Shown: in pieces, positions 1 to 6,175 of the stretch
Numbering within the stretch: position 1 is the stretch's first letter
How the letters are laid out: each line of letters begins with the position of its first letter
Assembly (NCBI GenBank): GCA_010025655.1
Contig: RGSV01000014.1
Coordinates: forward strand, 1 to 13,531
Origin: Acidimicrobiia bacterium
GTDB lineage: Bacteria > Actinomycetota > Acidimicrobiia > Acidimicrobiales > Ilumatobacteraceae
Reading direction: 5' to 3'
Length of the DNA stretch: 13,531 bases
Program-made: the position numbers and the translations under genes
Notes under the pieces: generated by a model
What the model was told of the DNA's origin: nothing
What the model saw: the letters and a program-made list of their open reading frames with translations, nothing else
The model's database searches: none

Positions 1-1
1 G

Positions 2-166
2 CTTGCCCGGATGTACGCCGGCCAGCGCACGTTGCGCCTTGCCGACGGCCCCGACGAGGTGCACTGGCACGTGGTCGGGCGCGCTGAAATCGCTCGATTT
101 GAAGGCGATCCGCAGCCGACCACCGAGTACGAGCGCGGTAGCCACCAATTCTCAGGCCCGGCCTGA
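2..166 (+). CDS. C-terminal fragment of an unrecognised protein
   Basis: An open frame enters from the left edge in frame 2 and ends at a TGA at 164-166, giving the last 54 residues of a protein. It contains a segment reading DEVHWHVVGRAEIARFEGDP, rich in His/Trp and charged residues, and ends in SGPA. No family could be recognised from this fragment. It is preferred over the frame-3 reading of the same bases, which is Ser/Thr/Arg/Pro-rich and looks like an out-of-frame product. The gene runs in the same direction as the alcohol dehydrogenase 108 bases downstream. The intervening spacer holds repeats and a hairpin, so co-transcription is uncertain. The fragment is real coding sequence with moderate confidence; its function is unknown. 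Confidence 0.55.
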   Translation, partial: LARMYAGQRTLRLADGPDEVHWHVVGRAEIARFEGDPQPTTEYERGSHQFSGPA

Positions 167-212
167 CGCCGCAGTCTGCACGACGCGGCCCGGCCTGAGT
201 CGGCGTCGACTC
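155..212. repeat. 12-bp direct repeat with overlapping hairpins
   Basis: GGCCCGGCCTGA occurs at 155-166, where it contains the stop codon of the upstream gene, and again at 187-198, a 32-bp period. Next to the second copy is a perfect hairpin: GAGTCG at 197-202, a 4-base loop, CGACTC at 207-212. A competing pairing joins GACGCCG (165-171) to CGGCGTC (201-207). The two structures cannot form together because they share 201-207. No T-run follows the hairpin, so it is at best a weak or atypical terminator for the upstream gene. Confidence 0.45.
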
Positions 213-256
213 GCTTTGCTACCGTGACGGCGGCGGGCGACTGCGCCCGCCATCTC

Positions 257-263
257 GGGAGGA
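257..263 (+). promoter_or_regulatory. Shine-Dalgarno site of the Fe-type alcohol dehydrogenase
   Basis: GGGAGGA lies 10 bases before the ATG at 274. It is the clearest ribosome binding site in the window. It fixes the start at 274 and shows that the lysine-rich tail is translated. A TACCGT hexamer at 220-225 is a possible -10 element giving a leader of about 40 bases. Confidence 0.75.
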
Positions 264-273
264 CGTAATCACC

Positions 274-1638
274 ATGGCATCAAAGAAGAAGTCGAAGAAG
301 AAGCCGGCGAAGAAGTCGCCCAAGAAGAAGGCAGCGAAGAAGACGGCCAAGAAAAAGTCCGCGAAGAAAACTGCCAAGAAGTCGGCCAAACCAGCAGCCA
401 AGAAACCATCACGTGACCTCGGTCCCGATGTCACCGCTCAGCGCATGTTCAACCTCGCAGTGTCGCCCGAGACCGTGTCGGGTCCGGGTGTCGCCGCGTC
501 GCTACCGCAACATGTGTTGAAGCGCGGCAAGAAAGCCTTCATCGTCACCGACCAAGGAGTGCGTGGCGCGGGCATCGTTGCGCCGATCGTCGACGTGCTC
601 GAGAAAGCGAGCGTGCAGACGCACGTATTCGACCAAGTGTCGCCCAACCCGACCGATGTCAACGTCGCAGCGGGTGTCGCAGCACTCAACCGCTTCGGCG
701 TCGAGGGCACGGTCGTGGTGTTCATCGGTGGCGGTTCGGTGATGGACTGCGGCAAGTACATCGCACTCGCTGCTCCCAATGGTGTCGACAATTTGAACCT
801 CGCGTTCGCTCCGAACCTCGATGCCAACGATCGCATCGACTTCAGCACGCTCGCACCGAAGGCGCAGGCGTCGAAGCCTGGCCTCCCGACGATCGCGATT
901 CCAACTACCTCGGGAACTGCATCAGAAACCAACGGGGGTGGTCTCATCACCGACACGCTCACCAACCCGAAAGTGCACCGCAAACTGACGTTCAGCAACC
1001 CGACGGTTGCACCCGTGGTGATCTTGCTCGACCCGACGCTGACCGTCGGCATGCCCTCGCGCGGCACGGCTGCGTGTGGCATGGACGTGCTCACGCACGC
1101 GATCGAGTGCTACACGTCGGCAAACTCGAACCCTTTCGCTGACGCGCTCGCACTGCACGCGATTCGTCTCACCGGCCAGTGGTTGCCGAAAGCAGTCGCT
1201 AACGGCAGCGACCTCGAAGCACGCGCACAGATGCAAGTCGCCTCTCACCTCGCAGGTCGCGCGTTCTCGTCAGGTCCGCTGCTCGGTTTGGTGCACGCGA
1301 CTGGCCACCCGATCTCGGGCCAGTTGCACCAAGCACACGGCCAGACGCTCGCCACGATGTTGCCGCATGTGATGCGCTTCAATCGTGACGTAGTCGCGCG
1401 TCGCTACGCCGACATCGGCGAAGCGTTGGGCTCAGAGCACGACCCCGAGGCGGGCATTGCCGCGGTGGAAAAGTTGTCGGCGACGGTCGGCACGAATAAG
1501 CGTCTACGCGACCTCGGCGCGACTAGCGACAACATCAACGACCTCACGCAAGATGCGTTGCGCGATCTCATCATTTTGAACACGCCGAAGTACCCAACTC
1601 GCGGCGACGTGCACGAACTGTACGCCGTCGCGCTGTAG
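274..1638 (+). CDS. Iron-containing alcohol dehydrogenase with lysine-rich N-terminal tail
   Basis: The protein has 454 residues. Residues about 58-454 form a group III (iron-type) alcohol dehydrogenase, an NAD(P)-dependent oxidoreductase of primary alcohols and aldehydes. The nucleotide-binding loop IGGGSVMD is at 151-158 and PTTSGTASE at 210-218. The metal ligands by alignment with FucO are D271, H275 (DVLTH), H341 and H355, and the extra active-site histidine is H345 (LVHATGH, then AHG); all are present, so the enzyme should be active. Residues 4-45 are an extension of Lys, Ala, Ser, Thr and Pro in KK-x-A-type repeats, with 23 lysines in the first 44 residues and no acidic residue until D48. 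It resembles histone H1 or mycobacterial HupB tails. The strong ribosome binding site supports the ATG at 274, and Met58 has none. The substrate cannot be told. The tail suggests binding to nucleic acid or polyphosphate, which is inference. Confidence 0.93.
   Translation: MASKKKSKKKPAKKSPKKKAAKKTAKKKSAKKTAKKSAKPAAKKPSRDLGPDVTAQRMFNLAVSPETVSGPGVAASLPQHVLKRGKKAFIVTDQGVRGAGIVAPIVDVLEKASVQTHVFDQVSPNPTDVNVAAGVAALNRFGVEGTVVVFIGGGSVMDCGKYIALAAPNGVDNLNLAFAPNLDANDRIDFSTLAPKAQASKPGLPTIAIPTTSGTASETNGGGLITDTLTNPKVHRKLTFSNPTVAPVVILLDPTLTVGMPSRGTAACGMDVLTHAIECYTSANSNPFADALALHAIRLTGQWLPKAVANGSDLEARAQMQVASHLAGRAFSSGPLLGLVHATGHPISGQLHQAHGQTLATMLPHVMRFNRDVVARRYADIGEALGSEHDPEAGIAAVEKLSATVGTNKRLRDLGATSDNINDLTQDALRDLIILNTPKYPTRGDVHELYAVAL
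283..408 (+). repeat. Low-complexity lysine-rich coding repeat
   Basis: This stretch encodes residues 4-45 of the alcohol dehydrogenase. It consists of degenerate AAG-AAG-rich units interspersed with gcc/gcg/tcg/acg codons (Lys-Lys-Ala/Ser/Thr/Pro). The purine-rich top strand creates a spurious Phe/Ala/Asp-rich open frame on the opposite strand. Confidence 0.8.
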
Positions 1639-1640
1639 TT

Positions 1641-1656
1641 CGCCGCAATCTCGGCG
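1641..1656. terminator. Weak hairpin between convergent genes
   Basis: CGCCG (1641-1645), a 6-base loop and CGGCG (1652-1656) form a short hairpin just after the alcohol dehydrogenase stop codon and before the stop of the opposing Nudix gene. There is no T-run. It might help end transcription from either side, but the stem is short and GC-rich sequence makes such pairings by chance. Confidence 0.25.
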
Positions 1657-1673
1657 CAGCAGAAGTCGCGCCG

Positions 1674-2150
1674 TCAGGCGGACAGTTCGCGTCGCACGAG
1701 TTCGGCAATCGTCGTCCAGTGCGCAGCAAGCCCTGGGTGCAAGTCGTAGTCGCCTACGTCAGGTAGCGCCACCCACTCGATCTCACTCGTCTCGTGGTTG
1801 GCGGCGAAGATACCGGCGTCATCTTGCGCGAAGGCAATCACCGTGTCATATCGCCAGTTGCCGTGGTCATCGCTAAAGATTTTGCGCACCTCGACTCGCG
1901 AATAATCGACACCTACTTCTTCTGCTGCTTCGCGCAACGCGGCAGTAATCACGTCTTCGTGCGAGTCACGTGCACCGCCGGGAAGTGCCCACGTTCCGCC
2001 ACCGTGTGTCCAACCGGCACGCAGTTGCAGAAGCACGCTCGGTTGCTCCAAGTCGGTGCGCACAAGCAACAACCCTGCAGCGCCATGCAGGCCCCAGTGC
2101 GAGTGACCGCACGTGCAGCGAATGAACCCGTCGCCGTCGCGATGTGCCAT
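1674..2150 (-). CDS. Nudix hydrolase
   Basis: This 158-residue protein should hydrolyse a nucleoside diphosphate linked to another moiety. The Nudix box is complete at residues 59-81: G59, five residues, E65, seven residues, then REAAEEVGV with the metal-binding glutamates E74, E77 and E78. The preceding WALPGGA is the usual lead-in. The N-terminus has C12, C14, H16 and H18 followed by WGLHGAAGLLLV, a CxxGHxHWG-like lead seen in many actinobacterial Nudix proteins. Substrate cannot be inferred; sanitising oxidised nucleotides is one common role. The ATG at 2150 has no ribosome binding site and lies 21 bases after the stop of the transporter gene on the same strand. An ATG six codons earlier is cut off by an in-frame TGA. 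Translation by coupling from the transporter message is likely. It converges on the alcohol dehydrogenase. Confidence 0.92.
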   Translation of the reverse strand: MAHRDGDGFIRCTCGHSHWGLHGAAGLLLVRTDLEQPSVLLQLRAGWTHGGGTWALPGGARDSHEDVITAALREAAEEVGVDYSRVEVRKIFSDDHGNWRYDTVIAFAQDDAGIFAANHETSEIEWVALPDVGDYDLHPGLAAHWTTIAELVRRELSA

Positions 2151-2171
2151 GGGTCAGCAACGAGCCATCGG

Positions 2172-3353
2172 TCAGACGTGTGCGGGAGGCGCCGTCAGTT
2201 GCCCACGCGTTGTCCATCGAGCACCGGCCAGCAGTCGTGCGCCGACGATGAGTGTTGTTATCACGGCTGCAGCAATCGCAAACGTGGTGGTGCGACCGAG
2301 TACCTCGTATGACACACCGGCGAACGACGCTGAGACTCCGCCCGTCAAGGTTTGTGCACCACCGAGAAGACCTTGTGCACCCGCCTGTCGTTCGGTCGGT
2401 GCGACCATGCCGACTGCAACACCGGCACCTGTCACCGTCATGCCGTCATTCAATGTGTGCACGAGGAACACCGCCATCAACAACCACGGCAACGAGACTG
2501 CGCCATACAAACCCATGCACGCAGCACCAAACAACATGCCAAAGCCGCCTGCACGAAATGGCCCGACCCGTTGCACGAATTTGCCGCCGTACGGCGCCAT
2601 GAAGACCATCGGCAACACGAACAGCGTCACGCCCGTATTGGCCATCCACGTTGGTGCGCCGAGGTCGTTCATCATCAAGGCCCACAATGAGTCGAACGTG
2701 CCGATCATGAAGAACACCGCGATACCGACGAGCACACCAGCAGCGACGGCACGATCTCGCAGCAAGTCGACAGCGAATCGCTCGGCGGGGTGGTCTTCGG
2801 CAGGAACCTCCGGAATCGGCATCGAAAAGATCACCAAGGTGACGAGTGCAAGTGCCGTACCAATCACGATGAACGGTGCGGGAATACCGAACGGTTCGAC
2901 GAGAAACGCCGAGATCACCGGCCCGGCGGCGAAACCACCCACCTCACACGAGAGCACTCGACCGAGGTTGCGACCAAGGTGTTCGGGGTCGCTCACGATG
3001 ATGACACGGCGCATCGCCGGAAGGGCGCAACCGAGGCCCAAGCCTGACAAGAAGCGTGAGCCCAACAACTGCGGCAGCGTGTCAGAAAATGCCATTGCAA
3101 AGTTGCCAATGATGGCGAGTGCGAGACCAATGAAGATCAGCTGACGTGAACGACCTCGATCAGCGAGCGGGGCAATCGTGAGCTGGGCAAAGAACGAGGT
3201 GAAGAAGCCGATGGCAATAACCAGCCCAAGTGCGCCCTCGTTGATGCCAAACTGCTCGCGATAGTCGTCGAGCATCGTGAACATTACGCCGTATGCCGAC
3301 GATTTGACGGCGATTGCAACGAACAATGCGAGCAATAACCGTCGGCGTACCAC
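2172..3353 (-). CDS. MFS transporter (12-TM type)
   Basis: The 393-residue protein is a cytoplasmic-membrane carrier of the major facilitator superfamily. It shows about 12 hydrophobic helices in two halves, separated by a charged loop near residues 180-200 (PEVPAEDHPAERF). A family motif-A variant, PLADRGRSR, is at 62-70 between helices 2 and 3. GSRFLSGLGLG, with R100, fits motif B in helix 4. The sequence resembles drug or metabolite efflux members, but the substrate is not evident. The start is GTG at 3353. There is no Shine-Dalgarno site, but a TAGCCT hexamer lies six bases before the GTG, as expected for a leaderless message. A later start would cut into the first helix. The Nudix gene follows 21 bases downstream, probably in the same transcript. 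The semialdehyde dehydrogenase gene is divergent, with only 30 bases between. Confidence 0.9.
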   Translation of the reverse strand: MVRRRLLLALFVAIAVKSSAYGVMFTMLDDYREQFGINEGALGLVIAIGFFTSFFAQLTIAPLADRGRSRQLIFIGLALAIIGNFAMAFSDTLPQLLGSRFLSGLGLGCALPAMRRVIIVSDPEHLGRNLGRVLSCEVGGFAAGPVISAFLVEPFGIPAPFIVIGTALALVTLVIFSMPIPEVPAEDHPAERFAVDLLRDRAVAAGVLVGIAVFFMIGTFDSLWALMMNDLGAPTWMANTGVTLFVLPMVFMAPYGGKFVQRVGPFRAGGFGMLFGAACMGLYGAVSLPWLLMAVFLVHTLNDGMTVTGAGVAVGMVAPTERQAGAQGLLGGAQTLTGGVSASFAGVSYEVLGRTTTFAIAAAVITTLIVGARLLAGARWTTRGQLTAPPAHV

Positions 3354-3359
3354 GCAGCG

Positions 3360-3365
3360 AGGCTA
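3360..3365 (-). promoter_or_regulatory. -10 element TAGCCT of the MFS gene (leaderless)
   Basis: On the minus strand TAGCCT is followed by six bases and then the GTG start codon at 3353. This places the expected transcription start on the start codon. The same hexamer and spacing precede the ABC ATPase gene. No convincing -35 element was seen. Confidence 0.55.
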
Positions 3366-3383
3366 CTTGTCGTATCTGCGACA

Positions 3384-4772
3384 ATGGAGGGCGTGACGAC
3401 AATCGACATCAAGAATCCCTACGACGGCTCGCTCGTGGGTCGGGTGCCGCGTGCCGATATTGCCGACTGTCTGGCGGCTGTCGATCGCGCCGATACAACG
3501 TTTGCGTCATGGCGAGCCACCGCACCGCGCGTGCGCGCTGAAGTGTTGCGCAAGGCGTGGGAACTGATGATGGCTGATCACGAGTCGCTGGCCCGCACCA
3601 TCGTGCAAGAAAACGGCAAAGTGCTCGCTGATGCGAAAGCCGAAGTCACCTACGCCGCTGAATTCTTCCGCTGGTTCAGCGAAGAAGCCGTGCGCATCGA
3701 CGGTGACTACCGCCGTGCTCCGTCGGGTGCGAACTGGTTGCTCGTCTCGCGTCAGCCGGTTGGTGTTTCGTTGCTCGCGACGCCGTGGAACTTTCCGGCG
3801 GCGATGGCAACTCGCAAGATTGGTCCGGCTCTCGCCGCTGGTTGCACGGTGGTGTTAAAGCCCGCGAGCAACACACCGCTCACCGCAATCGCCATCTGTG
3901 AGATCCTGCGTCGGGCTGGCGTGCCCGACGGTGTGGTCAACGTGGTGGTGCCCGAACCGGCTGGTCCCGCGGTGTCGGCGATGCTCTCGTCGGGCAAAGT
4001 GCGCAAGCTGAGTTTCACCGGCTCGACCGCTGTTGGTTCGCTGCTCTTGGCGCAGGCAGCCGAGCGCATCATCAACTGTTCGATGGAACTCGGCGGCAAT
4101 GCACCACTTGTGATCTTCGACGACGCCGACCTTGACGTTGCTGTCGAAGGATCATTGCTTGCCAAGATGCGCAATGGTGGTGCGGCATGCACGGCGGCCA
4201 ACCGGTTCTTCGTGCATGAGAAGATTCACGACAGGTTTGTTGACGCTTTCACCAAGCGCATGTCGTCACTCGTGTTGGGTGACGGTCTCGATCCGAAGAC
4301 GCATGTCGGCGCGCTCGTATCGAGAAAAGAACAAGACCATGTTGCAGCGCTCGTCGATGGTGCGGTGGCAGAAGGCGCCACCGTGGCCTGCGGTGGCAAG
4401 CGGGCGAGTGACAAGTCATTCGGATATCACCCGACGGTGCTCACGGACGTGAAGTTCGGTGCATCAATCTTGCAAGAAGAGATTTTTGGGCCGGTTGCGC
4501 CGATCGTGCGTTTCACCGATGCCGATGACATTCTCGCCCATTGCAACGCCGTCGATCACGGGTTGGTGTCGTATGTCTTCACACGCGACGTTGGTCGCGG
4601 ACTCAAGTTTGCCGAGGCACTTGAGACCGGCATGATCGGCCTCAATCGTGGTCTCGTTTCAGACCCCGCTGCACCGTTCGGCGGTGTCAAGGCATCGGGC
4701 CTTGGTCGCGAGGGCGGCCATGACGGTTTGCTTGCGTTTCTCGAAACCAAGTACGTCGCCGGCAACTGGTAG
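3384..4772 (+). CDS. NADP-type succinate-semialdehyde dehydrogenase family protein (GabD-like)
   Basis: The 462-residue protein is an aldehyde dehydrogenase that oxidises a (semi)aldehyde to the acid. Landmarks are PWNFP at 134-138 (N136 stabilises the intermediate), KPAS at 159-162, FTGST at 211-215, ELGG at 235-238 (general base E235), catalytic C269 in NGGAAC, and EEIFGP at 365-370. Overall order and length match GabD-type succinate-semialdehyde dehydrogenases. Ser in KPAS, where NAD enzymes often have Glu, suggests NADP use, as in E. coli GabD. The second, redox-switch cysteine found in some family members (GQTCVC) is Ala here. The exact aldehyde is uncertain. The ATG at 3384 has no upstream Shine-Dalgarno site. 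TATCTG at 3373-3378 is a weak -10 candidate, and a GTG at 3393 is too close to a GGAGGG to use it. The neighbours do not form a GABA pathway. Confidence 0.9.
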   Translation: MEGVTTIDIKNPYDGSLVGRVPRADIADCLAAVDRADTTFASWRATAPRVRAEVLRKAWELMMADHESLARTIVQENGKVLADAKAEVTYAAEFFRWFSEEAVRIDGDYRRAPSGANWLLVSRQPVGVSLLATPWNFPAAMATRKIGPALAAGCTVVLKPASNTPLTAIAICEILRRAGVPDGVVNVVVPEPAGPAVSAMLSSGKVRKLSFTGSTAVGSLLLAQAAERIINCSMELGGNAPLVIFDDADLDVAVEGSLLAKMRNGGAACTAANRFFVHEKIHDRFVDAFTKRMSSLVLGDGLDPKTHVGALVSRKEQDHVAALVDGAVAEGATVACGGKRASDKSFGYHPTVLTDVKFGASILQEEIFGPVAPIVRFTDADDILAHCNAVDHGLVSYVFTRDVGRGLKFAEALETGMIGLNRGLVSDPAAPFGGVKASGLGREGGHDGLLAFLETKYVAGNW

Positions 4773-4788
4773 CAGCCGCAACACGTCG

Positions 4789-5160
4789 CTACGCCGGTCG
4801 CGCAGTGCGCTTGGCGAGCGCCACCGCCCACCAGATAAGAGGTATCTGCAGCGGCAGTCGACCATAGGCGACGAGACGTTCACTCAACTCGCGGTCGCGC
4901 CAATCCCACGCCATGTAGAGATTCGCCGGATACACCGCAAGAAAGAGTGCCGCTGCCGACCACAAGGCCAACCTTCGCGTGCGCGCCACCACGATGCCGA
5001 GACCAACGAGAATCTCGGCGACGCCGCTGGCATACGTCGCGAAACGTGCCGAGCCCGGTGCCCAGGGTGGCACGATCGGGTCAAAGAACTCGGGGTTCAA
5101 GAAATGCGAAACGCCAGCGACAACGAGCACGGCAGCGAGTAGTTTCTCAGAGCGAGTCAT
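4789..5160 (-). CDS. DoxX-like small membrane protein
   Basis: This 123-residue protein has four predicted membrane helices at about residues 5-22, 42-60, 63-84 and 102-117. Hallmarks of the DoxX-like superfamily are AGVSHFLNPEFF with the VPPW loop, GVAEILVGLG, and the YPANLYMAWDWRD turn. Family members are linked to redox or thiol and sulfur metabolism in some species, but no specific role can be given here. The ATG at 5160 is six bases after TAGTCT on the minus strand, so the message is probably leaderless. It is divergent from the DUF4916 gene, with 38 bases between them that contain a 16-bp palindrome. At its 3' end it converges on the semialdehyde dehydrogenase with a 16-base gap. Confidence 0.85.
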   Translation of the reverse strand: MTRSEKLLAAVLVVAGVSHFLNPEFFDPIVPPWAPGSARFATYASGVAEILVGLGIVVARTRRLALWSAAALFLAVYPANLYMAWDWRDRELSERLVAYGRLPLQIPLIWWAVALAKRTARPA

Positions 5161-5166
5161 GCGCGA

Positions 5167-5172
5167 AGACTA
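5167..5172 (-). promoter_or_regulatory. -10 element TAGTCT of the DoxX-like gene (leaderless)
   Basis: TAGTCT on the minus strand is followed by six bases and the ATG at 5160. On the plus strand an overlapping TAGGTC (5171-5176) shares the central TA, so the site may fire in both directions and also serve the DUF4916 gene. Confidence 0.5.
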
Positions 5173-5187
5173 GGTCGCGCGCGACCT
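5172..5187. promoter_or_regulatory. 16-bp perfect palindrome, candidate operator
   Basis: AGGTCGCGCGCGACCT is a perfect inverted repeat of two 8-base arms without spacer. It abuts the -10 hexamer of the DoxX-like gene, lying where the -10 to -35 spacer would be, and sits 11 bases before the DUF4916 start codon. A dimeric regulator bound here would block both divergent genes. The regulator is unknown. Confidence 0.5.
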
Positions 5188-5198
5188 GCACCACACCC

Positions 5199-5735
5199 AT
5201 GACCGACCACATCGACACCCGCACCAACTGGCTCGACCCACAGCAGCTGGACGCCGTGCGCGGCCAGGTGCCGCTCGTCTACGTCGATGCCGTGCCGGTG
5301 CGCATCGACGACATGGGGGTCGTCACCCACGTGGGCATGTTGCTGCGCCAAGCCCCCGACGGCACCATCTCGCGCACCGTCGTGTCGGGCCGCGTGCTGC
5401 TCAACGAACGAATTCGTGAAGCACTGTTGCGGCACCTAGAAAAAGATCTCGGCCCGCTCGCCCTGCCGAAGATTCCACCCGAGCCGGCACCTTTCACCGT
5501 GGTGGAATACTTCCCCGACCCGAACATCTCGGGGTTTCATGACCCACGTCAACACGCGGTGAGCCTGGCGTTCGTGGTGCCGGTGTCAGGCGACTGTCAG
5601 CCGACGCAAGCCGCACTCGACCTCGCGTGGTACACCCCCACCCAGGCGGTCAGCGAAGGAGTGCGTCGCGACATGACGAGCGGTCACGACCGACTCATTC
5701 GATTGGCGCTCGCCTCAGTCGGCGTGCTGCCGTAA
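5199..5735 (+). CDS. DUF4916 Nudix-fold protein
   Basis: This 178-residue protein matches the actinobacterial DUF4916 family, usually described as Nudix-hydrolase-like. Recognised segments are WLDPQQL, VPLVYVDAVPVRID, DGTISRTVVSGRVL, RHLEKDLGPLALP, FTVVEYFPDP and HDPRQHAVSLAFVVPV. The position of the Nudix box (residues 64-86) keeps G64, E70 and R78, but the core REUXEEXGU reads RHLEKDLGP, so two of the three usual metal-binding acids are His and Lys. A normal Nudix reaction is therefore doubtful, although the variant appears typical of the family from memory. The ATG at 5199 is the first plausible start. No ribosome binding site is visible, and the longer open frame upstream runs antisense through the DoxX gene and lacks family similarity. 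The gene is divergent from the DoxX-like gene and converges on the unknown 5770-6141 gene with a 34-base gap. Confidence 0.88.
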   Translation: MTDHIDTRTNWLDPQQLDAVRGQVPLVYVDAVPVRIDDMGVVTHVGMLLRQAPDGTISRTVVSGRVLLNERIREALLRHLEKDLGPLALPKIPPEPAPFTVVEYFPDPNISGFHDPRQHAVSLAFVVPVSGDCQPTQAALDLAWYTPTQAVSEGVRRDMTSGHDRLIRLALASVGVLP

Positions 5736-5769
5736 GCCGTTCGGCCAGCCCGACGAGCGGGTGTAGCGC

Positions 5770-6141
5770 CTAGGCCTCTTGCCCGTCGCTGCGTCGGCGC
5801 CGCCGATATGCCCGAGCTCGCCGTCGCCCAGGCGGCGGGGCAAACACGTCAAGGGTTTCGCCGTCAGGTTGTTCGAGCGTGAGCGAGATCCCCTTTTCAA
5901 TATCTTCAGGTTCACTCGAGGCTTCGATCACTACCGCAGGTTCTTCTTTTGGCTTGCGGCCGAGTAATCGGTCGAACGCGACCATACCGCCGGCCAACAT
6001 CGCGCCAACCGTGCCATAGCGCTGGGCTGCACGACGCACCATGTGAGCATCGTCGGGCAACTGCAGTTCAGGTTGAACAGGTTCGTCATCTTTTGGTGCG
6101 CCAGGTTCAACTGATCGGTCGTCAGATGGCGTGTTGGTCAC
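5770..6141 (-). CDS. Small conserved-looking protein of unknown function
   Basis: Not recognised. The 123-residue reading has three zones. Residues 1-33 are acidic and Pro-rich, hence probably disordered. Residues about 34-61 (MVRRAAQRYG, then a Gly/Ala/Met hydrophobic stretch to FDRLLGRK) could be one short membrane or amphipathic helix. The C-terminus has an acidic segment (EASSEPEDIEKG) followed by a cluster of Arg at 106-117. The frame can be extended to ATGs at 6177 or 6192, but these overlap the start of the glycosylase gene. The GTG at 6141 is preferred because TAGGTT lies seven bases before it. Divergence from the glycosylase gene across 34 bases hints at shared control but does not prove a shared job. 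Confidence 0.65.
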   Translation of the reverse strand: MTNTPSDDRSVEPGAPKDDEPVQPELQLPDDAHMVRRAAQRYGTVGAMLAGGMVAFDRLLGRKPKEEPAVVIEASSEPEDIEKGISLTLEQPDGETLDVFAPPPGRRRARAYRRRRRSDGQEA

Positions 6142-6148
6142 GCCCAAC

Positions 6149-6154
6149 AACCTA
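6149..6154 (-). promoter_or_regulatory. -10 element TAGGTT of the 123-residue unknown gene
   Basis: TAGGTT on the minus strand is followed by seven bases and GTG at 6141, the leaderless pattern repeated elsewhere in the window. It is the basis for choosing the GTG over the longer ATG starts. Confidence 0.45.
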
Positions 6155-6162
6155 TTGCGAAG

Positions 6163-6168
6163 TACTCT
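6163..6168 (+). promoter_or_regulatory. -10 element TACTCT of the DNA glycosylase gene
   Basis: TACTCT is followed by seven bases and the ATG at 6176, with no Shine-Dalgarno site. This suggests a leaderless message. It lies 8 bases from the opposite-strand -10 element at 6149-6154, so polymerases at the two sites would compete. Confidence 0.5.
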
Positions 6169-6175
6169 TTTCGCC

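Noticed and set aside
219..434. Phe/Ala/Asp-rich 71-codon minus-strand frame that looks like a hydrophobic repeat protein
   Set aside because: It is only the reverse complement of the Lys-Lys-Ala coding repeat (AAG read as CTT/TTC).
438..1094. 218-codon open frame on the minus strand across the alcohol dehydrogenase
   Set aside because: It is antisense to conserved metal-binding and cofactor motifs of a certain gene, and its product is low-complexity and has no ribosome binding site or promoter pattern.
2113..3144. 343-codon open frame on the plus strand across the MFS gene
   Set aside because: It is antisense to a clear 12-helix transporter and its product is a Pro/Thr/Ser/Arg/Ala mix without domain features, as expected from GC-rich third-position bias.
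4947..5198. Upstream extension of the DUF4916 reading frame
   Set aside because: It runs antisense through the DoxX-like gene, shows no family similarity, and the family N-terminus (WLDPQQL) lies just after the ATG at 5199.
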